Origin: Gonium pectorale
Taxonomy: Eukaryota > Chlorophyta > Chlorophyceae > Chlamydomonadales > Volvocaceae
NCBI GenBank assembly: GCA_001584585.1
Contig: LSYV01000035.1
Coordinates: forward strand, 136,830-200,829
DNA: 64,000 bases
Reading direction: 5' to 3'
This document shows positions 1 through 11,500 of the stretch, in pieces (the stretch's first letter is position 1; every line of letters begins with the position of its first letter). The translations under genes and the position numbers were made by a program. The notes beneath the pieces are model-generated. The model saw only the letters and a list, made by a program, of their open reading frames with translations, ran no database searches and had not been told where the DNA came from.

Positions 1-440
1 CCCGCGTTCTCCGCGGCGGCAAGGTGATATTGGTGCCCATGCGAAGATGTAAATATGCATATGCAAATGGTCCGATGTCCATGCTTGGCTGCCTCTGTCG
101 TCCTCTGTGGAGTTGACCCGTGGGGCCGCGGGCGTGCCGGGGACGCAAGGTGCTAGAAAGAAGAAGCGAAGAGCTGCAGGCAGTGACAAATACTTTCACT
201 CTTGAAATTGAAATGCTGCGCATGACCACAACGACGATCTACGGCCGCTGACGTGCCTCCGCTTTTCCTGCGCCCTGCACCCAAGGTTACCCGGCTCCCG
301 CACATTTGTGCTTGAGGTGATTGCAATAATATCTCAATTGCACTTGCCAGGAGCACGCTTCAGTTTCCTGCCGAGGCATCATCTAGAGGCAGTCTCTGCT
401 GAGCAGACCCATTGCTAGCAAACGCGACTGCTATCTGGAC

Positions 441-2760
441 ATGGACGTTACGCGTAAGGATGACCTTGGTCAAGCACCTCCAGGGCGGCGATTTTTCATG
501 TTTCGCGGCCTGAGACGCGGGCTCAAGGCTGCATACCGGTGGACGTTTGGCCTTGGCGGGCGTGCGGGCGTGCGGGCTCGGCGGGGGCGGAGGAACGCCC
601 CGCCACTGGCCTCGCTCTCAGCGGCTATGCTGGAGGCAGAGGATGTGATGGATATGGGCGACGAGATGTAAGTTAGCGAACCTTGCCTAATTCGGTCGAA
701 CGGATGGCTGACGGTTCAGCGTTTCGGGATTCCGTGCACAGGTCTTACTCGCCCTTACGTACCCAGCAGCAAGCGCTGATGACCGCAACGGAGGTCAGCG
801 GCAGCTTCTTCCCGCTCGTGCTCCGCCCGCCAGCTACAGCAGCAGTCCACGAGGGTTGGCACCACCACCACCACCACCACCACAGGCTTGGAAACTGCGG
901 AGGCTGCGGGGATTGCGCCGACTCGCCGAGTATCTCAGGGGTGGAGACTACGCACCATCACCACAACGAAGGCAGCCTCTCGCTGCAGCACCTGCTGGCT
1001 GTGGGTTCACGCCAGTGGGGCAGCGGCGGCTGGTGGGACGGCCGCGGTCTGCTGCGCGTCAAGATCTACGACTTCGCCATTTACGCTGACCCTGGGAAGG
1101 TAAGGAGTACACGTCGTTGCGGAGGGGCCTCGGCAAAGAGGGGCCGTGGGACGGCCTTGATGCTTAATTCGACTTGCGCCAGCACAGCAAACCAGCATGG
1201 AAACACCCCGCCATTAGCTCGCCGCCTGTTTCGCAGAGCTGTTGCCAAGTACACCCGAATGCGTCGACTTCCTTTCTCACGGGGTGTTTCATGTTACACG
1301 TGGTCTCGACCTTCCGCCCCCGCCTGCCAGGCCATCGAGTCGCTAGCGGCTGCTGCCACCGGTGGCGACATGGGCCGACTACGGCCAGGCGGTGGCGCCA
1401 GCGGCGGAAGTGACTGCGGCGTGGACGCGAGCTGCTCCCCGGCGAGCCTGCTGGTGCCCTCCGCCAGCGGGGTGGATATGTCACTCACCATCCGGGCCTG
1501 CCGCAACTTGCCACTGCCGATGCTGTCGGAGGAGTTTTGCCGCATCCTGCAACGGCGCATTGTGAAGGTGCGGGCACAGCACGTGACCTGCGGCCCCTCG
1601 CCAGGTCGAGCGGTTTCATTCAGGTGCTTCTCTGGCGTGAGCACATTTGATTCTGCAGTTTGGTCTCGTCTGACGATCTGGCCTTGCATTATATAAGGCA
1701 CATGCACATTATGTGCCTATGCAACGCTGGTGTATCTTACTTACAACATACTCACCGATTGATCCATTCGCGTGCCTGTATAACCGCAGGCAGGCGGTCG
1801 CCCCGATGACCCCGCGCTGAACGAGCTGCTGTCGTACTTTTCCCGCGAGCGCCTGCCGCACCACGTCATCACGGCTGCGCCCCTGGGCTCAGGCCAGGAG
1901 GCGGACGCCGTCCGCAAGGGCGCCGCTATCACCTTCAGCCGCAGGTATGATTCTGCTGCAATGGCAATGCCGGCTCGGGGCTGCTCTGGAGCCCACAATC
2001 CATCAGTAGAGCAGAACTGGGTTCGCGGTCGTCTGACCTTCTTGCCGCGATGTATGTGTTGTGCTCCCGATGTATGGCTCAACTTGTGAAGTCAGGTACA
2101 ACGCCCTTTGGTGTTCTAGTCACCTCACGTTGGGCGTGCGAGCTGTGTCGGCATGCTACACCGCATTGGAGCCTGTTTACTCACTCCCACCTAATGCTCT
2201 GTGGCCCGAAGGTCCGGCGGTGAGCTGGTGACGGAGGCGGGTGGCCGCGTGCTGGGCCGCGTGGTGGCTCCCGCGCTGGCGGAGGCTCTGTTCGATCTGT
2301 ACCTGGGAGACCAGCCAGTCAGCAAGCGGGCAAAGGTGAGGAAAGCGAGGCTGTAGCGAGAGTGCAGGGCGGGGCCGGGGATAGCGGCTTACAGTCAGCA
2401 GGCGTTCGGTCTTGCGGTCGGTCGCTGTACGGACATCATGCACGTTCACATGCAGGGACGTGCAGTGGCCTTGGAAGCTCCGACGCCACTAATACTCTTG
2501 GATACTGGCGGCGTAGAGCAAACACGAGCTGCATCTGTTGGCGAAAGCATCCGTTTCAAGTGCAGCTCGCACCTGCTCGTCTTCCATCCCGGCAGGCTGC
2601 GGCAGCCGACGCACTACTGCGGCTGGCGGCTGGCGCGGAAGCAGCGGGCGGCTCTCCGGTCCAGCGCTACCGCTACAGGCTGCAGCCGGGGGAGCGGCTG
2701 CGCTGCTCGCCCGGAACAGGACCCCAGGAGCAGGAGGCCTGCGTCCTTGAGCTGCCGTGA
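441..2760 (+). CDS. Chalcone-isomerase-fold (CHI-like / fatty-acid-binding FAP-type) protein, 6 exons, 421 aa
   Basis: Exons 441-667, 742-1099, 1331-1567, 1790-1944, 2212-2335 and 2596-2760 join with GT-AG borders and matching phases into 421 codons. The CHI domain starts near residue 100 with LQHLLAVGSRQ and VKIYDFAIYAD. It continues with VDMSLTIRACRNLPLPMLS, DDPALNELLSYF, a short KGAAITFS strand, and the family end block GRVLGRVVAPALAEALFDLY followed by LGDQPVSKRAK. The Arg in the VGSR motif and the Tyr in KIYDFAIY match the carboxylate-binding pair of plastid FAP proteins (family knowledge). I therefore infer fatty-acid binding rather than flavonoid synthesis. The N-terminus is Arg/Ala-rich and could be an organelle transit peptide. 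Exon 2 encodes an unusual run of eight His. The ATG at 441 is the first in-frame start. The family call is secure; the exact role is inferred. Confidence 0.82.
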
Positions 2761-2913
2761 TGGCATGGGCGCGTTATGCTGCGGAATCCGCTCAGATCAA
2801 ATGAAGAGGGATCTTGCATACAGTCTTGGCGTGCGAGCGGAACTGTAGGGAGCCCAACCTTGCGTGTTTTGCCGGATTGATTCCCGTGCGGTGCTTCGGT
2901 TAGGTCCTATGGT

Positions 2914-2918
2914 TGTAA
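2914..2918 (+). terminator. Candidate poly(A) signal of the CHI-like gene
   Basis: TGTAA, the usual volvocine poly(A) signal, lies 154 bp after the CHI-like stop codon. No closer copy was seen. Confidence 0.4.
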
Positions 2919-4740
2919 AAGGGGGCTGAATCGTCTTGCTGCGCCATCCTACTGCCTCGCAGCTGCCCACTGAGGGGCATGCGGGGCTGATATGCTGCGG
3001 GGTGTGCTGTTGGTATGGGCTGGGCTCGACGCATGTTTACGACACAGCGTGTGAGTAAATGGTCGAGAGGCGCTGTGCACACCCTCGGTGGTCGGCAGCA
3101 CGTAACTGCTACAGATTGTATGGGTACATCACGAAAGTGGGCAGCATGGGCCGGGCGCTGAGTGCGAGCCCGTAGCCCGCTGGCGATGCCCCGTGAGTGG
3201 GCGGTCCATGATTGCTGCATGTAGGGCTTGGCGTGGCATTGAATGCATTTATACCGGTCAGTATGTTAATGTGCTGGTCAGCACTTCAGCATTCGTTCAT
3301 CAGGGTGCAGATGACCGACATGTACGGTATTGGGATGTCGCCTTGTACGACATATACAGCAGGTTGTTGCTTGGCAGTGGCAACCTGCGTGGGGCCCACT
3401 TGGCGGGCCGCCCCAAGTCCCGCTAGTTTGTACTGCCCGTTGTGTGGCGTCCTCTGTGTAGCGACTATGCACTGTTTCGAGCCCTGTGTGAGTGCGTGTG
3501 CCGTGCTTTGGTTGTAAGGGGTTTCAGCTGGGCTAGAGTGGTATTCTTGACTCAGCGGGGTACCTGCTGTAGTCTGACACACAAAACTTTTGTTTAATGC
3601 AGTCCCATCGAGTTTTTTACGCAGGATACCTCCCTTCTTCATGATAGGCGGGCCTTAGAGAGAGCGCCAAGTAAAAGTAAATAATTAGGCCTGTCGTGTG
3701 CTTGCTTGTCGCATTGGGATGCGTTCGTGACAGGTTGACTGGATCGTCCAAGGTGTGGACGATGTTGCCTACGCCTTCTTATGGTCGTTATCAGTGCTTG
3801 GCAACTGAGCGGTAATAGTTGTCGCGTCCCGTCCCAGGGTGCCATTCTCATGGGAAGTGATGGCATCTGCAGCATATGGATCCCTGCGCTCCTGCCAATA
3901 TTGGTGTGGGGCGTGTGCGTACGACGCATGGTCTTCGTGATGTGAGTGCGACGATGCTGACGTGCAGATGGTGTGGATGTGCACATCCCCATGCCGAGTT
4001 TTCATGTTGTACTGCAATGCGTTTGCTTTGAGGCATGATGCAGACGCCTCTGTAATAGTAGTGCTGCTCAAGTCACGCTGATGACATCACTCCCGAGTTG
4101 CGTCTGCGGGTCCCCTGGTCCACCAGCTGCTACCCAGTTCGGCAGCACGTGTATTGAGGGAATGGTGGGTGTACGTGCAGGGGCCACATATAGAGGGCTG
4201 CGGTCAAAGATGGACGAGCCATCCAGGCCACCGTCCTTTCCCGAGGGGATGTAACAACTATATCACTCTACATGCGACGGTCTGTATGCAGCAATTGTAC
4301 ACATGGCATTCTTAACACAGGCGCATGGACTTGCAAAGCTTGATGCCACGGCCTGGACCGGCTGCTCATTATGGGCCCCATCAGCAAGAACTGGTGGGGC
4401 TTCACCGAACGCCTTGACCGCCTTGACCGAATGCCTCCTCTAGAAGCGGGCTCAAGTCATAAGCATGTCCTGCGCGCAAATCTGCGAGGATAAGCGCATA
4501 TGTACGTAAAGGTCTTGATGTATCCAATCCATATGCACGGTGCTTACATGTTACCTTGTGCTAGAACGGCCAAACCGCACAGAGCCGTACGAGCGGTATG
4601 CATGGGCAAGATCTTGCGGGGCAGGTTTGAGCTCCTGTTCAGTCCCTCAAGGGTCCTTCGCACTATTATGTATGCCATTACCACAATAGTTTTGACATGG
4701 AGGGGGAAAAATACAGAATTCTGCGAAGACTGTGGGAACC

Positions 4741-4845
4741 TGCCTCTACGGGCATATACAACCGAAGGCGCGACGTTTCCAGTAGGGCGGCCAGCGGGCG
4801 GCCGGGTACAAAGCGAGGCAGGTGACTTCCTCCTGGCCCCCATGG
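4741..4845 (+). repeat. Dispersed repeat, copy 1
   Basis: A block beginning near gggcatatacaaccgaaggc and ending near gcaggtgacttcctcctggc recurs with substitutions at 49795-49890 (+). Its first half recurs at 47168-47228 (-). Shared words include cagtagggcgg and ggtacaaagc. No coding sense was found. It is probably a fragment of a short transposable element. Confidence 0.6.
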
Positions 4846-5500
4846 AGGAGCGTGCCGTAGAGGGCCGCGTGGGCCTCGTGGGCCCTGCTTCTCGCAAGGC
4901 TTGTCGCCATACGTGAGGTTGGAGTCAGAACTGCAGTGCCCTGCCAGAGTCCTTTGGATGCGACACAATCTGCATCGCCCAGCCGCCTAGCCCTGCTGCA
5001 CGGGACACGCCGATACACGGCACGCACAGCACTCAGCACGCAGTACGGCCCGTAAATGGCCTGATGAACGGTGCGATTAGCCTCGCAGCAAAGGACACAA
5101 ATATCGTGCTGCAGCATTTACTCCTCTCAAACGCCGCTCAGGAGTCAACACAACGCACAAAACTCATACACACGCCACTCGCTGTCCGCAAGTAGAGAAA
5201 TTCAAGCCAGTGTTCAGATACCTGCACACTAGCAAGCACTGAAAGTCATTCACAGCGGCCAGCATATCGATATATAACACATCCGCAGGCTTTAGCTCCA
5301 TCTGCACGTCCAACGTGCGAAACGATGAAGTGATGCAGTTCTATCAGGCCGCAAGGCTCGGGTCGCCGACGTTCTCGTCAGTCGCTAGGCCTGTTGTCCT
5401 TGCTGAGAGCGACGCGTGATGGATGTCTGGACGCCACGAGTAAGCCAGGATAGATACATGGGACGGCTCTGGGTCTCTCGGGTCCGGGTTTAGGTCTCGA

Positions 5501-8500
5501 ATGCCTGTACCTCTACCCCCGTACCCCCCAAGGTTTCCGTCGTCCGCTTCCACTTCCTCCCCCTTAAAGCTGACGTATACTGAAACGACCTGCCACAGGC
5601 GACCGCGTGAGGGGGTTCGCCAAGTAGGCGACGGGAGCTACCGGGAAACGCAGCGCGCCCACCCCCAGGGCTGGAGCACGCGGGAGACGGCACGCGGCTT
5701 CGGGGCTTCAAAGGGCTCCAGGGAGAGTAGTTGGCGAGCTGAAAAAGACCACCTCCGCCCGGAACGTGACAGCAGGGATGACTACTGGAACGAACGGCGC
5801 TCAAGAAGCAGTGAAGGGGGCTACGAATTGCAGGACCGTCTCCGCAACCGCTCCCCGCCGCCGCTTCACGACCGGCCTCACTCCAGCCCTCGCCGGGAAC
5901 ATTACTCTCGCCAATCCCCCCGGCCACAGCCTCGGTGCTCGCCGGAGCGTCAAATTCATCGGCGACTGGGCTCAGAAGGCACAGGCGAGATGCCAGAGGC
6001 ACTGACGCGAGCTCGCGCCCATGATGGCGCTGGATGGGGCCCCGGGGGCGGCAGAGCTGGCGGCAACACCTATGGCGACAGCAGCAGGGGAGGCGACGCC
6101 AACTACAGACAGCGCCGTGGCAGCGACAGCGGCGGGGCAACGCCCCGCCCAATGCCGCCGCGCCAGGTGTCACCGGGCCCCGGCCTCCGCGCCGACGGGC
6201 GGCGCCGAAGCAGCGAAACAGGCAGCGGCTCCCACTCAGCTCGCATCACCAGCCACACCAGCGGCGGTGCTGCATTCCTTAAGCCCCAGCCCCTGGCGGG
6301 CGGCCAGCAGGAGCGCTCGAGGCCGCCGCAGGTTGGAGCGGAGGCGCCACCCAATCGCGCCCCGTACGTCCATGGGGATCGCATGAAAGTGGATCTGCGT
6401 CGTCCTGTGTCGCTGCCTCAAGCAGCTGGGCACCAGACGCCGCACGGGAGCCCGAGATCGGGCGCCCTAACCAGTGCTGCGGCGGGCGCCAGCGCAGCAG
6501 CCGTGGGCGCTAGCCCGGTGCCACCCCCTGCCTCGCACCCCGATTTCCAACTGGCTCCCTCTCAGCCGTTGCAGCAAGAGCAACAGCAGCGCATAATGTC
6601 CACNNNNNNNNNNNNNNNNNNNNGCTACGCCCGGTCGCCACCCCCTCGCCTCGCACCCCGATTTCCAACTGGCTCCCTCTCAGCCGTTGCACGCAAGAGC
6701 AACAGCAGCGCATAATGTCCACCTGTTGGGGACCGGCGGTCCAAGCACAGGCGACGGCACCGATGACTCAGGCGCTTGCCCCAGCGCCCGCGCCCTATGC
6801 CCCTTCTGTCCAGCTTCCTTTGGCCCGGGGGACTTCGGTTCCTGCAGCTGCTGTTGCCGCTCCGCCCGGCAATGCTGGACAGCGCCTGCCTTCCAATAAC
6901 GGCGGCGTTCCTGGAGTCCCATCTGCTGCAGGCGGCGGCCCGCCCAGTGCCCCTTCTTTGTCATCGAAAGACGGAAGCCCGACGGCTGAGGTGCAGCCCG
7001 GGAGCGCTTTAGCGGGTCTTGGTGGCAGGGGCTTTGGTGCTGCTGCCAAAGCCCGGCAGGCAGCCAAGGCGGCTCAGGGCAACGGCATCGTGGCCCCGGG
7101 CTGCAAGCCTCTGCCTCGAGACTGTGGGGCAGGCACCGCACCCAAGGAGCACCACTTACCGGTGCCCTGGGCGCAGCACGCCGCAGCCGGCGGCCTCGCT
7201 CCTGCTGCCGCTGCCGCTGCCCAGGTCCCGACTGGCAGCCGGCCGCCGGCTGGAGTTCCGGGGCCGGCCGGCGGCCGAGCCTCGGCACCAGAGGCGCCGC
7301 AACGTGTCTCCGAGCGCCTCTCCGCCGTTGTTCCTGATGCGGCTGCCCCGAAAGTCAGCGGCGTGGTGAATGTCGCGGATAAGGGGGCCGCTGCGCTGCT
7401 CATGAGCCTGGGCGGCAATGATGCGTCCAGCACCGAGGACGCGAACACTGGCAACGACGACGACGGTGAACGCTGCAGTCCCGCGAAGCGAGCACCCGCC
7501 CTCACGGATGCGGGTGACAGAGAGCCGCGGACCGCCGATGCCAGCGCTGCGCCAGCTCAGCTGACCACTGAGCAGGGGGAAGACGTCGCCGGAGCCGGCG
7601 ACGAAGCGCCTAGCGGGCACTGCGCACTGGAGGCTGAAGTAGCGCCAGCAGTGGGTGCTGGCTCTGCTGCGGCGCCAGCCTCTGCAGAGCCGCCCGGTGC
7701 TGCACATCCGTCAGCGCATGCTGCGGGCGGCGAGGCCAGTGGCGGCACCGACGTCTCTCCTGCGGCGGTGCCGTGTCCCGCGCTTACCCCCGCCGAGGCT
7801 GCCGGCGATGCGGCAGGAGACGCCCCGGGCAGCGTAACAGCGGGTATGGAGGCCAAGCCGACGTCGAGGGAATGCCTGGATGTTTGCGAGGGCGCTGGAG
7901 GTGTCGCGGAGCTTCTGGCAACAGACGGCCATGCGGCAGCGGCTGCTGGTGCGCGTGACGGCCTTCCTTCCAGGGCCGCCAGCACAACAGGCAGCCTGGC
8001 CGCTGGCCCCGGCCAAAGCGCGGCGCGCGTGGCCGAGGGAGTCGGGCCCGAGGCTTGGGGAGCGTCAGCCACGGAGGACACAGCCACTACCGCGGGAGCC
8101 TCCTGCGGCGGGCCTCCGGCTGCTGAGCCGAGAGCTGCAGAGCCCTCTGTGCCAGCCAACATCGTAGCCGATGCCGTAGCCGGCGGAGCTCCTGCAGAAG
8201 ACCAAGCGGACAGAGGTGTGCGGAGCGCCGCAACGGAAGGTCTAGGCCGCAACGCCAACACAGCCGCCAAGGCCATCTCTGCGGATGCTGACCTGCGGCC
8301 CCTGGCGGAGGTGGCTGCGGCGCCACCAGTGCCCCCGGTCCCAACCCTTGGTCCCCTGGTTGGCAGCGGAACCATGCCGCTGCCTCCACTGCCGCCGCTG
8401 CCTCCACTGCCGCCGCTACTGCCGCTGCTGCCGCTGCTGCCACAGGCCGGAATGGGGGCTGATGGCACGAGCGGTCTCAGGAGGAAAGATCCGGCATCCG

Positions 8501-11500
8501 GGGGCAATGGCGTGGACTTGGCAACAGCAGCCACCAACGGCAGTGCTGGCGATGCGTCAGCGCAGCCGTTGCCAACGCCCGGGAGCCCTGGCCCCCCTGG
8601 CAGGGCCCGAATCCGCGCGTCAAGCAGCACCTCTTCACATGGCCGTGCCGCCGGTGACGCCATGCCGCCGGCCGGGTCTGAGGACAGCGCGCTGCCGTCG
8701 ACGGATAGCGCGCCATCTTTCAATAGGACCGGCGCGGCGCCGCCTCGAAGCAGGAAACATCGGTTCTTGAGGAGATCTAGCAACGCCCTTACGACCCGTG
8801 GTCCGGGGTCAGGCCTGGAGCTGGGGCAGAAGTGTGTGGCCGTGACCGTGCCGTACTTCCTCGACTACGACGGTTTGGACGAGACCACCGACGAGGAGCA
8901 GGCGGCGCCTCCCGCTTCTGCAGGCACGGACCCCAACCCAGGGCCAGGCGTAGGTGCTGAGCAAGGCCCGGCCCCCGACGTGGGAGCGGAGGTGGTTGGA
9001 GTGGGGTACAAGGATGCGCCGAGCGACGCTACCGCCTCAGCGGACGCTGGAGCTACTATTGCACCTGCCCCTGGCCCTGGCCTTGCCCCGCGCCCGGCGC
9101 CAGGCGGCCCCGCTGGGGCCGCTGATGCTGGTGCAGATTCGGAGGCTGGACTCTCCGTTGGCCTGCCTCCCGGCCAGCCGCCCGATACCGCCGCACTCGG
9201 CTCCTCCAACCCAACACAGCAGCTTCGCCACAGCTGTGCTGAGCAGCCGGCGCCGCAGCTGCAGCTGACGCTTGCTCCTGCTCCCGATGTTGGCGAGGGC
9301 CCGCAGCCCTCTCCGCCCGAGGTCTTGGTCGTGGCGCTGAGCGAGGACAGCCCGGGAGCGGGCGGCCAGCCGGTGCCGCTGCAGGTCGCCCACCCAGCTG
9401 CTGAGGAGCATGGGCTCCAAGGCCGCAGCACGCAGCCGCCGCAGGACCACGACCATGGTAGCGGTCGAAACGGCGCACAACACGCCGAGGGGCAGCGGGA
9501 GCAGCGGGGGCAGCAGCAGCAGCAGCATGAGCAGCCTGCCACGGAGCCGGGACAAGCCGCGTGTTTGAAGGATGACCATGCGGGTAGGGGCGCGACAGCC
9601 AAGGACGCTGCAGCAGCGGAGGTTGGTGGTTCGCAGCCGTCATCCGACGCGGCGGTGCCCCGGGTCCAGACGATACTGCCCTGTGCGCAGCGCGTCAATG
9701 CAGCGTTCCCCAGGACCAGGGCTAAGAGCGTCGTGCCGGCCACGGCCTCGCTCGTGGACCCGCAGGTGCAAGCAACTGCGGGCGGGGGCCGGCGGCTCTC
9801 TGAGTCCGCGTCAGAACCCCTAGTTTCGGGCCGAAGAAGCTCTCAGGCCGCGCGGAGTAGTTCGGAGGGCTGCCAGGCCAGCGCTAGGCGATCAGAGCGC
9901 TTGGCGCTTCATTCAAGCCCTTCGGAGCCAAAACCTATCTCTGGATCTTCACCAGAACGACAGCGAGGTGTAGCGGCGTTGCAGGGGCGAGCGGCGACAG
10001 CTGCGTCTCCAGCCCCAGCTGGAGCACATGAGACCGCAAGAGCGGCCCCTCCGCTGCCGCCGAAGCCCCCGCCAGCCCCGTCGGCTGATGCTGGTGTCAT
10101 GCCGGCAGAGCCCTCGGCTGCGGGCGCCCCTGACCAGCGCCAAAGGACGGCAAGGGCTGGCAAACGGCGGCGCCATTTGGAGGCGGGCAGCCAGGGCTGT
10201 GCCAACAGCGATGACGGCGCCGCAACCGATGCGACTGGAGCAACGGCCGTGGAGGCAGACGCGACAGCGCCGCCGGCGGTGCAGCGCCGTCAATTAGGCG
10301 CCGGAGCTCAGCGGGTGGGCGCTCCCAAAGAGCAGGCCAAGGCCGTGGGGACCGGCAGGCGCCTCCGCTCCGGTGGCTCCGCAGCTTCAGCGCAGGCGCC
10401 GGCCTCGTCGTCGGACCAAAGGGTTTCGCCGGCACCTCCTGAGGTCCGCAGTGCAGCTCACGAAATGCACGCGCAATCTGCTAGTTCCTCTGCTGCTGCA
10501 GTGACACCGGCAGCGATGGTAGCGGCTGTCGCGGCCACTGCGCCTGCTGTGGCGGCAGTAACGGCAAGAGCAGCGGGCACAGACGCAGACGCCACGACAG
10601 CAAGCGATGGTGGCTGCCTGACCCGTGACACGGAGCAGGCCGCGGCCCGGCGCGCAGAGGAGCAGGTGGATCAGCAGGAGAGCCCGATTCGCGGGAGGCG
10701 CCAGGCGCATCCGCTTGGGCCTGGGAACGCGCACAATATCTCACAGCACAGCAGCCCTACGGATGCCGGCCAGGTCACAGGCGCTCAGCTCATTGGTCCC
10801 GGCTGGAATCCAAGGGTGCCGGCACCCCAATCTAATCCGTGGTTTGGCAACAGTCGGAAGGAGTCCATCAAAGTCTCGGTCAGAGTGAGTGCCGATGCGG
10901 GTGCGGCCTTGTCCTGGAGCGAGAGTTGAAGTGAAAACGTGCGACGCACTGCGAAAAGGCAGCCGCCATGCTCTGGGGGTGTGCTGCATCAAGCCCGCGC
11001 TTCTTTCCCTACCTCGCGAATGAGTGTGCACGACCCTGATGACTCGCCTTTCTAGGTATATTTGTGCCAGCAGGGTACCGGCATCCGTCCTCCCACCCTC
11101 CCGCTTGACTGCGCACTCAGGTGGTGCTGGACGGCGAGCTGCTGGTACCGACCTTTTCCGCTAAACTCACTACCGGTCACCGCCTCATCAGCTGCTCGTC
11201 GCTTCGGTCCATCGCCCAGAAAAAGCTGTTCTGTGGCTGGGATAGAAAAGCAAGGCCAGCCAATACCGGAGGACCGGAGACTGAGTATATCATCGCGCTG
11301 CTCGAAACCCCGGGGCATCGAGGCGTGACCGGCAGCCGCGCCGGCGCCGCTACGGGCGGGAGGCCCAGCGACCAGCCGTCCACCGGTACCGTTACTCGGG
11401 CCCAGGCCGCAGCCCGTCACGAGGTGCCGGAACGTGAGCAGGAGCAGGAAAAGGGGCAGGAGCAGGCGACTGGTCCGGCAGCTGCGGAAGCGGCGGGCGG

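Larger units (their letters stand above)
2761..5500. other. Intergenic stretch, no gene recognised
   Basis: The open frames here are short, overlap on both strands and show no family motif or convincing splice chain. The stretch holds the 3' UTR of the CHI-like gene, a copy of a dispersed repeat (4741-4845) and a TATA-like run, atatcgatatataac, near 5264-5278. That run could belong to the promoter of the large downstream gene. Confidence 0.5.

Noticed and set aside
683..1696. Single 337-aa open frame as an intronless gene
   Set aside because: Only 742-1099 and 1331-1567 match the CHI family; the parts between are introns with clear GT-AG borders.
3470..3500. tRNA-like TTCGAGCCC word
   Set aside because: No matching acceptor, D or anticodon stems around it; no tRNA was supported anywhere in the window.
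4500..4916. 138-aa frame in the first spacer
   Set aside because: It crosses a dispersed repeat and has no splice or motif support.
7557..8783. Long minus-strand open frame (408 aa) inside the KDM3 region
   Set aside because: It mirrors the GC-rich low-complexity coding strand, has no motif of its own and no splice support.
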